This document shows, piece by piece, positions 6,065 through 11,536 of a stretch of DNA of 59,885 nt. This DNA comes from a virus: IMG/VR virus record IMGVR_UViG_3300008952_000052, positions 1 through 59,885 of that record; one strand, given 5' to 3'. How positions within the stretch are numbered: the first letter of the stretch is position 1; every line of letters starts with the position of its first letter. The notes under the pieces were generated by a model. That model was not told where the DNA came from. It was given only the letters and a program-made list of their open reading frames with translations, and made no database searches. The position numbers were made by a program, and so were the translations under genes.

Positions 6065-6309
6065 CCCTTCAAGAAAGAAATGAATATCTCTCCAGCGTTG
6101 GAGAGGTGCAGAGAGAAACCCCCTTATCTCAATCAGAGACAGATGCTATCGGTTCTCATTGGGATAGCCTGATAGAAATAATGCTGAAGAGAGGGGCAAG
6201 CTTCAGTGAAGAGGAGCAAAGAATGATCAAAAAGATAGATCGAATTCTGGAACCCTCAAAAGAAACCCAAAAGAAATGGGCTGCTGAATGCAAAGCCCTC
6301 AAAGGATAG
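6061..6309 (+). CDS. Hypothetical helical protein, 82 aa
   Basis: A charged, helical protein; the segment EEEQRMIKKIDRILE is a strong amphipathic helix. No cysteine pair and no membrane segment. It starts inside the previous stop. The stop is followed by the next gene after four bases. No family is recognised. Confidence 0.7.
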   Translation: MTLQERNEYLSSVGEVQRETPLSQSETDAIGSHWDSLIEIMLKRGASFSEEEQRMIKKIDRILEPSKETQKKWAAECKALKG

Positions 6310-6313
6310 AACA

Positions 6314-6694
6314 ATGCACATTCAAGACTGTACTGTTGGACAGAGAGTTGTCTTTGGTCGCCCCAATGGGCAGAAGACTGAGGGAACCATAGTCAAGGTC
6401 AATCGCAAGACCGTCAAGATTCGACAGGTAGGAGCCAGAGGAACCACCAAGGATCACAGTGTGGGTACAATGTGGACTTGCTCCCCTGCCCTTGTGACCC
6501 TCCTGACTGCCTCTGAGCGATCAGAGAGTGAGATCCTCAAGGATCTGGCAAGGGTCATCATCAAGATACAGATACCCAGCACCAGAGACACTGGGCTGAA
6601 CAGCTTGAGGATGAAAGCCTTCAAACTTAGAGCGGAACTAACCAGAGAGGTTCCTGACACTGAAATCTGGAACCTCATACTGAAAGGAATATAA
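6314..6694 (+). CDS. KOW/SH3-like protein, 126 aa
   Basis: Residues 5-40 (CTVGQRVVFGRPNGQK ... GTIVKVNRKTVKIRQ) have the V-G-x-x-V-x-F-x-x-x-x-G, then G-x-I-V-K-V-N pattern of an SH3-like barrel of the KOW or Tudor type, and I recall similar small proteins in other phages. The second half is helical and basic (LARVIIKIQI, LRMKAFKLRAELTREV). Such folds bind RNA, DNA or RNA polymerase, so a nucleic-acid role is plausible but unproven. It is part of the coupled cluster; the next gene begins two bases after its stop. Confidence 0.75.
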   Translation: MHIQDCTVGQRVVFGRPNGQKTEGTIVKVNRKTVKIRQVGARGTTKDHSVGTMWTCSPALVTLLTASERSESEILKDLARVIIKIQIPSTRDTGLNSLRMKAFKLRAELTREVPDTEIWNLILKGI

Positions 6695-6696
6695 CA

Positions 6697-7086
6697 ATGA
6701 CTTTTACAAAGAGAGAGCAGCAAGCTCTATATCACTTGCTCACATTGCAGCAACACATCGGAAGCCTACCCTCTTTTGAGAGTAGGCTTATCTCAGATCA
6801 TATCAGTCATGCTATCTTAGTAGACTTGGAAAGCAAAGAGTGCTTTGAAGATATGTTGAGCAATGATGGTAACCCTACAACCCTCAAGTCCTTGACTGTA
6901 CTTGGGATGGAAAACGCTATCCCCCACCACGCTCTTAACCGCTTTACCATTCCATTCTCTGAGACAGAGTGGGGGAAGCTAATGAGAGGCTTCCCAAATG
7001 AACAGTGTCTCATAGCTTGGATTCGTGAACAAGCAATTGAGAACAGTGAGAAAACAGTCTTTATACGAAATCGGGTGGAACAATGA
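6697..7086 (+). CDS. Hypothetical helical protein, 129 aa
   Basis: A mostly helical protein opening with TFTKREQQALYHLLTLQQHIG. Two cysteines (ECFED and EQCLIAW) are too far apart for an obvious metal site. No recognised family. It is the last intact gene before the antisense gene; its stop overlaps an ATG (ATGA at 7083) that opens only a 20-codon reading frame. Confidence 0.75.
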   Translation: MTFTKREQQALYHLLTLQQHIGSLPSFESRLISDHISHAILVDLESKECFEDMLSNDGNPTTLKSLTVLGMENAIPHHALNRFTIPFSETEWGKLMRGFPNEQCLIAWIREQAIENSEKTVFIRNRVEQ

Positions 7087-7145
7087 GACTTTCTGTAGGA
7101 AAATCAGATTATACTTTCTCAATCATATATTCTTTCACACCATAA
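7083..7145 (+). pseudogene. 20-codon stub of a broken coupled gene
   Basis: An ATGA overlap, the arrangement used throughout this cluster, starts a frame reading MRLSVGKSDYTFSIIYSFTP and then TAA. The frame runs into the 3' end of the opposite-strand gene at 7109. It is best read as the N-terminal remnant of a gene cut off when the antisense gene was inserted. A chance ATG remains possible. Confidence 0.4.
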
Positions 7146-7435
7146 TTTGTTCCATTAAAAGAAACTGAGAGATTATTTGGTTTATCATAAGTAATTGTTC
7201 CAACAACACCCTTTCGATAAAAAGCCCCTAATTCTCTTGAATACTCATTAGAAAACTTAGTAGGTACTCTGTGCTTGTTGTATTCTTGCAATCCTTTCAA
7301 GGTGAGCATTACCTTATCCCCTTTTCTGAATGACGAACCAGCACTCTTAGTGACAAGTGGTAACAAATGCTCTCTTAATTCAGGCTTTTGGTGTGCAAGT
7401 CTGATAACTTTTGATCTTAATGATTTGTCTGACAT
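7109..7435 (-). CDS. Small phage protein with LIRLAH-LLPLV motif, antisense moron
   Basis: A 108-residue protein read against all its neighbours. The ATG at 7435 has the SD GGAG seven bases upstream; the open frame to 7468 adds 11 residues without an SD. The N-terminus (LRSKVIRLAHQKPELREH, then LLPLV) matches a short motif that I remember recurring at the start of many small phage proteins. A second half (FRKGDKVMLTLKG ... GVVGTITYDKP) looks like an SH3/KOW barrel. Orientation, isolated position and flanking broken frame suggest a moron with its own promoter in 7436-7590. Confidence 0.75.
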   Translation of the reverse strand: MSDKSLRSKVIRLAHQKPELREHLLPLVTKSAGSSFRKGDKVMLTLKGLQEYNKHRVPTKFSNEYSRELGAFYRKGVVGTITYDKPNNLSVSFNGTNYGVKEYMIEKV

Positions 7436-7591
7436 TGTTTTTTCTCCAAAAATAAAAAGTTTTCTCAATAAGTGAACTGTATAAAATGATTATTGTTTGG
7501 CTTTCAGGGTTTCAGGTCACGACCTAACTTTGCTTTCAATTCGGCTGGAAACGAAACTATCTCCATACTCGTCCTCGCTCATAGGAGAATC

Positions 7592-7629
7592 TTTTCTGTG
7601 GGGTAAAACCTCACCTGTATAGGTATTAG
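7592..7629 (+). promoter_or_regulatory. Conserved promoter-like element, copy 4
   Basis: Core TTTTCTGTGGGG, TAAAACCTCAC, CTGTAT, then AGGTATTAG. The core spacing is identical to the other copies. It lies after the antisense gene and restarts + strand expression for the 7650 and 7796 genes. No hairpin is visible in the short leader (7630-7649), unlike the other four copies. Confidence 0.65.
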
Positions 7630-7649
7630 CCCACAACCAAGGAGTAAGC

Positions 7650-7796
7650 ATGGAAAACGTAAAAGTAAGATGGATCAACTTTACTGGTCAAGAACAGGAG
7701 CGCATGTTCACCGAAAAACATGCTGAGAAATTCATTGCAATGCTGAAAAGCACAGGCTTGCCTGTACTATCAAAAACCAAACTCAAGGAGCAATAA
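7650..7796 (+). CDS. 48-residue hypothetical protein
   Basis: A short gene with SD AGGAG six bases before ATG. The product is a basic helical peptide (FTEKHAEKFIAMLKSTGLP) beginning MENVKVRWINFTG. Its TAA overlaps the next ATG as TAATG, which together with the SD and the upstream promoter-like element supports a real gene despite its size. No family is recognised. Confidence 0.7.
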   Translation: MENVKVRWINFTGQEQERMFTEKHAEKFIAMLKSTGLPVLSKTKLKEQ

Positions 7797-8128
7797 TGAG
7801 TAAGACAGGAGCATGGGTGCTTGAAATTCAGGAACAAATGACTGAAGAAGAATGGCATCAACAAAATCAACAAAACGACTACAGCCCTCACGATTGGGCT
7901 ACAAGCCAGCCTGAGTGGGATGCCACTCTTGGGAGGGCTATATCCCTCATCAGACAGGCTCTGAGTGAACAGAAGGGGTTAGACACTCCCCTGTGGAAAG
8001 CCTTCTCCTATGCAGAGGAATTGGCTGTCTATGCCCTCTGTGAGCAGGAAAAGCCAACCTTGAAAAAGGCTTATTCCATCTTGGGATATCCAGAGGAAGA
8101 AACGGAAACCTCAGAAATTCCGTTTTAA
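7796..8128 (+). CDS. Hypothetical acidic protein, 110 aa
   Basis: A Gln/Glu/Trp-rich N-terminus (EEWHQQNQQNDYSPHDW) is followed by helices (LGRAISLIRQALSEQ; WKAFSYAEELAVYALCEQE) and an acidic tail. No recognised family. It is coupled to the 48-residue gene by TAATG, with AAGGAG upstream within the previous reading frame. Confidence 0.75.
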   Translation: MSKTGAWVLEIQEQMTEEEWHQQNQQNDYSPHDWATSQPEWDATLGRAISLIRQALSEQKGLDTPLWKAFSYAEELAVYALCEQEKPTLKKAYSILGYPEEETETSEIPF

Positions 8129-8130
8129 AT

Positions 8131-8166
8131 TTCTATCAACCTCCCCCTGTCACTGTATAGGGGGGA
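8131..8166 (+). promoter_or_regulatory. Possible degenerate promoter with C/G hairpin
   Basis: TTCT (8131-8134) is followed 18 bases later by CTGTAT and AGGGGGG, which partly resembles the conserved element but lacks its GTGGGA and GTATTAG boxes. CCCCCT (8143-8148) can pair with AGGGGG (8159-8164). This is the only candidate promoter in the gap before the 8237 gene. Weak evidence. Confidence 0.3.
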
Positions 8167-8206
8167 TGTGAGAGGCAATCCGCTAATCACAAAATCAACA
8201 ATCTAT

Positions 8207-8220
8207 CAGACTTATGTCTG
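8207..8220 (+). promoter_or_regulatory. Small hairpin before SD of the 8237 gene
   Basis: CAGAC (8207-8211) pairs with GTCTG (8216-8220) around TTAT; TAAATAGGAGGAG follows and holds the SD. The position is like the SD-proximal hairpins at 1862, 2145, 2474 and 9871, but it lacks their CC prefix and has a longer distance to the SD. Confidence 0.45.
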
Positions 8221-8236
8221 TAAATAGGAGGAGCCT

Positions 8237-9004
8237 ATGGCTCAAAAAACTGGCATTGGTTGGACATCTTCTACTTGGTCACCTGTGGTGAACTGTACGA
8301 AGTGTTCACCTGAATGCAAAAACTGCTATATGTTCGATACTGCGAAGCGAATAAACGCTTCTGGTAAGGCATACCGTAAGAAACACGGAAAGCACCCTCC
8401 ACCTCAGATGGATGCGTATAGAAAGCTCAATCAGGGGCCTCAAATGGTTCCTGAGAGTATGAACATTCCTCGTAAGTGGAAGAAGGGTCGTATGATCTTC
8501 GTCTGCTCTATGAGCGATCTCTTTCATGCAGATATTGAAGACTGGTACATCAAGGCAGTCTTTCAAGTGATGAATGAGTGTCCACAGCATACCTTTCAAG
8601 TCTTAACTAAGCGTTCTGATCGTTTAGCTCAGATAGCTTCTCAGTTGACTTGGACAGATAATATCTGGATTGGTGTTTCTGTTGGTGTGAAAAAGTCTGT
8701 GTATCGTATTCACGATCTTCAAACGGTGAAGCAAGCTAAAGTCCGTTTTCTCTCTGTAGAGCCTCTTTTAGAGAATATCCCTAATATGCCTTTGGATGGT
8801 ATTGATTGGGTAATCTGCGGTGGAGAGAGTGGTTCAAAGCATCGTCCTATGGATCTGGCTTGGGCAAGATCTGTTCGTGATCAAGTCCTGACTGCTAAGA
8901 TTCCATTCTTCTTTAAGCAAATTGGAGGTCGTACTTCAAAGGCTAATGGAAAGATTTTGGATGGGAACACTCATTGCGATTTCCCGTATCACGCTATGCC
9001 GTAG
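8237..9004 (+). CDS. Phage Gp37/Gp68 family protein (DUF5131), radical-SAM-like
   Basis: A 255-residue protein, close to the usual length of the DUF5131 (Gp37/Gp68) family. The family hallmarks are present in order: GIGWTSSTWSPVVNC, a cysteine cluster C20xxC23xxxC27xxC30 followed by Y, FVCSMSDLFH, FQVLTKRSDRL, WIGVSVG, RFLSVEPLLE, the ICGGESG turn, and FFFKQIGG near the end. C23-C27-C30 is a canonical CX3CX2C motif of radical-SAM enzymes, so iron-sulphur binding is likely, although the reaction of this family is not established to my knowledge. SD GGAGGAG precedes ATG. It stands alone between two non-coding leaders. Confidence 0.9.
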   Translation: MAQKTGIGWTSSTWSPVVNCTKCSPECKNCYMFDTAKRINASGKAYRKKHGKHPPPQMDAYRKLNQGPQMVPESMNIPRKWKKGRMIFVCSMSDLFHADIEDWYIKAVFQVMNECPQHTFQVLTKRSDRLAQIASQLTWTDNIWIGVSVGVKKSVYRIHDLQTVKQAKVRFLSVEPLLENIPNMPLDGIDWVICGGESGSKHRPMDLAWARSVRDQVLTAKIPFFFKQIGGRTSKANGKILDGNTHCDFPYHAMP

Positions 9005-9015
9005 TCTCTTTCTCT

Positions 9016-9057
9016 GGTTCTCTTCGTAATTCTTTTTGCGGAGAGAACCTATTCTCT
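9016..9057 (+). promoter_or_regulatory. Leader with two competing hairpins
   Basis: GGTTCTCT (9016-9023) pairs with AGAGAACC (9042-9049). The same AGAGAA (9042-9047) can instead pair with TTCTCT (9052-9057) around CCTA. AATTCTTTTTGC (9028-9039) is nearly repeated as AACTCTTTTTGC further on. This mutually exclusive pairing lies between the DUF5131 gene and the 9102 gene and could be a switch, a terminator remnant or an mRNA processing site. Confidence 0.4.
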
Positions 9058-9101
9058 AACTCTTTTTGCAATTTTGTAATGATTTTATACGGAGACACAT
9101 A

Positions 9102-9404
9102 ATGTCTAATACTATCTCACTCGCAAGCACTGAAGGGTTCTTGGCTATGTCTCAATGGGCAATGGTCAATGATATGAACCGTCAGTTAGAACCAACAATT
9201 GAAGATGCCATTGATCCAAATGGTACTCACATCTGTACTACTGTTATCTTCCACAACCATCGTGCAGGGATCAAGGTTGATCCCCACCTTCGCACTGGAT
9301 GGATGGTGAAGATTAAAGAAACTATGGAGCCAGCCCAACTCTGGATAGATGTTTGCCCCAAGCTGTTTTCTCAACACACCACTAAAGAAGAGGTGTCAGC
9401 ATGA
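9102..9404 (+). CDS. Hypothetical phage protein, 100 aa
   Basis: ATG 9102 has the SD ACGGAG eight bases ahead; the open frame back to 9066 has none. The N-terminus is helical (TEGFLAMSQWAMVNDMNRQ), and the middle part is beta-rich with His/Cys (THICTTVIFHNHRAGIKV). No known family. It is coupled to the next gene by ATGA. Confidence 0.75.
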   Translation: MSNTISLASTEGFLAMSQWAMVNDMNRQLEPTIEDAIDPNGTHICTTVIFHNHRAGIKVDPHLRTGWMVKIKETMEPAQLWIDVCPKLFSQHTTKEEVSA

Positions 9405-9781
9405 TTGAAATGCCAGATCAATTCTATGATGATGTTCTGAGTATCTGTGGGAGCTTTGCCTACAAAGCTCAATTCGGAGACTTCCCAAAGAAAGACCTCA
9501 CTTCAGATGCCATTGATCCTAAGATGGTAGATATCTTCACTGAGTTTGGTCGCCTCACTATGCACTATCAAATAGCCCTGTTCCATGTAATGAAGGGTAG
9601 GCTGAAAGCAGAAGAGGAAACCTTCATCACTCATCAGAAAGCTTGGACAGAACAAGTGCGAAAGATACAGGAAGTGATCAGCACTGATGAAATCAATGAC
9701 TTTATCAGAGCAGAAGGAAATGTGATGAAAGCCTTTGGTCTGCCTGTCATTCCTTTAGCCGTTGGCTACGCAGAAAATTAA
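9401..9781 (+). CDS. Hypothetical helical protein, 126 aa
   Basis: An acidic, all-helical protein (VDIFTEFGRLTMHYQIALFHVMKGRLKAEEE is one continuous helical region, described here in part). No recognised motif. It is coupled to the 9102 gene by ATGA, with AGAGGTG upstream as SD. Its stop lies ten bases before promoter copy 5. Confidence 0.75.
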   Translation: MIEMPDQFYDDVLSICGSFAYKAQFGDFPKKDLTSDAIDPKMVDIFTEFGRLTMHYQIALFHVMKGRLKAEEETFITHQKAWTEQVRKIQEVISTDEINDFIRAEGNVMKAFGLPVIPLAVGYAEN

Positions 9782-9790
9782 ATTCATCTT

Positions 9791-9829
9791 TTTTTCTGTG
9801 GGAGGTTTCCTGACCTGTATGAGTATTAG
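9791..9829 (+). promoter_or_regulatory. Conserved promoter-like element, copy 5
   Basis: Core TTTTTCTGTGGGA, GGTTTCCTGAC, CTGTAT, then GAGTATTAG. The spacing is the same as in the other copies. In addition, GGGAGGTTTCC (9800-9810), inside the element, has its exact reverse complement at 9833-9843, giving an 11-bp dyad around the TGTAT box. At RNA level, 9828-9834 can pair with 9842-9848 (7 bp with one G-U). The element precedes the 9900 and 10305 genes. Confidence 0.7.
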
Positions 9830-9870
9830 GAAGGAAACCTCCCTTCTTTTATTCCCCCTTTTATTTTCAA

Positions 9871-9893
9871 CCGACTGCCTTGCAGTCTACGGA
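9871..9893 (+). promoter_or_regulatory. SD-proximal hairpin, copy 4
   Basis: CC, GACTGC (9873-9878), loop CTT, GCAGTC (9882-9887), TACGGA. All six pairs are kept although four of the six stem positions differ from copies 1 and 2. ATG 9900 is 12 bases past the stem. Confidence 0.65.
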
Positions 9894-9899
9894 ATTTTT

Positions 9900-10274
9900 A
9901 TGTTTATCAACCTTACTCCTCACAACCTTAATTTCCAAGATGCAAACGGTAAGATCCACACCATCAACACTTCTGAAACGATTTGTCGTGTGGGAACAAA
10001 GACTTCAAAGGAAGTAGGTAAGATCTCTTCCTCAGAATTACCTTGGGGATTCTCAGCCCCAATTTTCAGTGCGCCTGTATTTACAAGTATTATCGACCTT
10101 CCTGATGCTGAAGATGGAAAGGTTTTCATAGTAAGTGGCTTCGTAGCTGCTGCTATGAGAGCAGCAGGTCTGGATAGACCAGACGTTATCGTTCCCGGCA
10201 CAGGCCCCAAAGATGGCTGCATCCGTGAAAATGGTCGCATTGTTGCTGTCACTCGCTTCGTCAGAGCAACCTAA
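9900..10274 (+). CDS. Conserved phage/bacterial protein, NLTPH and PGTGP-DG family
   Basis: A 124-residue protein. The ORF is open back to 9762, but ATG 9900 is supported by CGGA, the SD-proximal hairpin and family length. It starts FINLTPHNLNF, includes VGTKTSKEVGK and LPDAEDGKVFIVSGFVAAA, then VIVPGTGPKDGCIRENGRI and ends VAVTRFV. I recognise this as a widespread small family in tailed phages and some bacteria, with the order NLTPH, a strand-rich middle, IVS-x-x-VA, and PGTG...DG. Its function is unknown. Regulation is probably from promoter copy 5. Confidence 0.85.
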   Translation: MFINLTPHNLNFQDANGKIHTINTSETICRVGTKTSKEVGKISSSELPWGFSAPIFSAPVFTSIIDLPDAEDGKVFIVSGFVAAAMRAAGLDRPDVIVPGTGPKDGCIRENGRIVAVTRFVRAT

Positions 10275-10304
10275 TGGGTATGATTAGCTGAAACGGGAGG
10301 GGCT

Positions 10305-10619
10305 ATGGATAACGTCAGGGATCATTTCAAGGAATTCTTTACTAAGAAGTATGACACCCTATTCCAAGACACCATAGACCCCGAACAAGTAGAGCAAGTG
10401 CTTCAGGAATGTATCACTATATGTATGTTCTTCGATCATCCTAAAGCAGACCACCCATATGAAAAGAGCCTTAGCAACCATAAAGACGTTGCTAAGGCTC
10501 TTGTTTCAGTTTTTGGGGCTGTTCCTCTGGTAGCAGCAGAGAGAAATCTACCTCTAAAGAATAGATGCCCATCTTTCCTACACTTCTGGTTACAACACTG
10601 TTCTCCAGACTGTCTCTGA
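10305..10619 (+). CDS. Hypothetical phage protein, 104 aa
   Basis: ATG 10305 has a strong SD (CGGGAGGGG). The protein begins with a charged helix (NVRDHFKEFFTKKYDTLF). A second helix follows (EQVEQVLQECITICMF), and the end is rich in Cys, Pro and Trp. No family is recognised. The coding sequence contains a perfect 15-bp inverted repeat with a T-rich trailer (10464-10502) that could act as an internal attenuator. It is the last + strand gene before the main terminator. Confidence 0.7.
   Translation: MDNVRDHFKEFFTKKYDTLFQDTIDPEQVEQVLQECITICMFFDHPKADHPYEKSLSNHKDVAKALVSVFGAVPLVAAERNLPLKNRCPSFLHFWLQHCSPDCL
10464..10502 (+). terminator. Intragenic 15-bp terminator-like hairpin
   Basis: AAGAGCCTTAGCAAC (10464-10478) is followed by a 9-nt spacer and its exact reverse complement (10488-10502), then GTTTCAGTTTTT. 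The shape is an intrinsic terminator inside the 10305 coding region, at codons 54-66. It could be a leaky attenuator, read through when ribosomes cover it. The coding frame is open across it. Confidence 0.5.
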
Positions 10620-10676
10620 GTTTATTTTACGCTCTATAACTAAACCAATCCTTCACTTCTATACAGAAAAGTAAAC

Positions 10677-10706
10677 CCCCCGATCCAATGGATCGGGGGT
10701 TTTTTT
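10677..10706 (+). terminator. Intrinsic terminator between convergent blocks
   Basis: CCCCCGATCC (10677-10686) pairs perfectly with GGATCGGGGG (10690-10699) around AAT, followed by seven T. It ends the + strand block 58 bases after the 10305 gene stop. On the - strand the same stem is followed by only TTT, so it may also stop the late operon, less efficiently. Confidence 0.92.
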
Positions 10707-10723
10707 CATTTTCTTAGAAGCAT

Positions 10724-11284
10724 TTAGGCGGTTGCTTCTTCTTCCTCTTTGGCTCCACCTAACATGTGCTTGAACACAGTCTCCCAAGAACCAACAGCAG
10801 CAAGACCAGCAGCCAACCCTTGCCAGATAGCATCAGGTACTGCTGTACCGCTTACAAGAGCTAATCCTGTAGTGGTTGCAACACCCACACCCAAAGCAAC
10901 CCAAGGAACAACCTTGGCTCCAACTTTATCCTTCAAGCCAAATTTATTAGCTAAGAAAACCAGCATCATCAAAATCAGACCTGCAACAACCGGCCAATTC
11001 TTAGCTTGAACAGCCTTAACCAAATCACTGGTTGTTTCCACTGCTTCATTGAAGTCTTCGGGTACTTCTGGTTTTTCGGTTTTTGCTTCCTCCCCCGTTT
11101 TTTTGTCATCAGATTTTTCACTTACATCTGTTTTCACATTCTCGGCTGGTTTTTCATCAGCAGGTGCTTCTACAGTTTCAGCAGGGGGGTTATCACCACC
11201 TTCTTCAGCATTACCTATAATGGGATAAAAGAAAATGGGGATAAAGATCACCATAAAAACCAGAGAGAGTATCTTCTTTTTCAT
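10724..11284 (-). CDS. Signal-peptide membrane protein, holin-like
   Basis: A 186-residue protein. Residues 1-26 form a clear signal peptide (MKKK, long hydrophobic core, end GNA before EEGG). Residues 27-80 are an acidic Pro/Glu/Lys linker. Hydrophobic segments lie at about 97-114 (WPVVAGLILMMLVFLANKF), 125-146 (VVPWVALGVGVATTTGLAL) and a Gly/Ala-rich amphipathic helix at 152-172, before an acidic tail. The two-helix core followed by a GLAAGLAAVGSWE helix resembles phage holin-like membrane proteins. SD AAGGAG supports the start. It is the last gene of the late operon, a usual place for lysis genes, but no endolysin is visible and a virion or inner-membrane role is possible. Confidence 0.8.
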   Translation of the reverse strand: MKKKILSLVFMVIFIPIFFYPIIGNAEEGGDNPPAETVEAPADEKPAENVKTDVSEKSDDKKTGEEAKTEKPEVPEDFNEAVETTSDLVKAVQAKNWPVVAGLILMMLVFLANKFGLKDKVGAKVVPWVALGVGVATTTGLALVSGTAVPDAIWQGLAAGLAAVGSWETVFKHMLGGAKEEEEATA

Positions 11285-11324
11285 AATTGTCTCCTTAAGA
11301 CTAAAAAACGGACATCATTGTCAC

Positions 11325-11534
11325 TTATGGTACTTGAATAGCACCAACGGGAAACGGAATATGATCCCCGTATTCTTTCGGCTTACCCAAAGTGTCCAAA
11401 CTTTTCTTTATTTGTTTGTATTGATCTTCTGTCAACGCAGGGTTGAGAAGTGCCTTTCTTAATTCCTTTTTCCGTTCTTCCAGATATGGTCTACGAATAT
11501 CCATATCTATATCTTGCTGGCTGATAAATGGCAT
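11325..11534 (-). CDS. Small hypothetical protein, 69 aa
   Basis: A short charged protein (LEERKKELRKALLNPALTEDQYKQIKKSL) consisting mainly of two helices with a Pro-rich end. The SD AAGGA overlaps the end of the upstream 1991-aa gene, two bases away. It is located between the last fibre gene and the membrane-protein gene. It might be a small chaperone or a tail-associated protein; no family is recognised. Confidence 0.7.
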   Translation of the reverse strand: MPFISQQDIDMDIRRPYLEERKKELRKALLNPALTEDQYKQIKKSLDTLGKPKEYGDHIPFPVGAIQVP

Positions 11535-11536
11535 AT

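Noticed and set aside
7450-7492. TTTTCT ... CTGTAT resembling a sixth promoter element
   Set aside because: The spacing between the boxes is 11 instead of 17 bases, and GTGGGA and GTATTAG are missing.
7436-7591. Possible tRNA or small RNA in the gap upstream of the antisense gene, including AGGTC-AC-GACCT at 7514-7525
   Set aside because: No cloverleaf can be formed and the dyad is only 5 bp. It is more likely the promoter region of the antisense gene.
9762-9899. 46-residue hydrophobic N-terminal extension of the 9900 gene, looking like a signal sequence
   Set aside because: It is translated from the promoter element and leader; family members start at the FINLTPH part, and ATG 9900 has the SD.
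11006-11341. 111-codon Phe/Cys-rich + strand ORF opposite the membrane-protein gene
   Set aside because: Its composition is the mirror of the Glu/Lys-rich linker codons. No SD and no neighbours in that direction.
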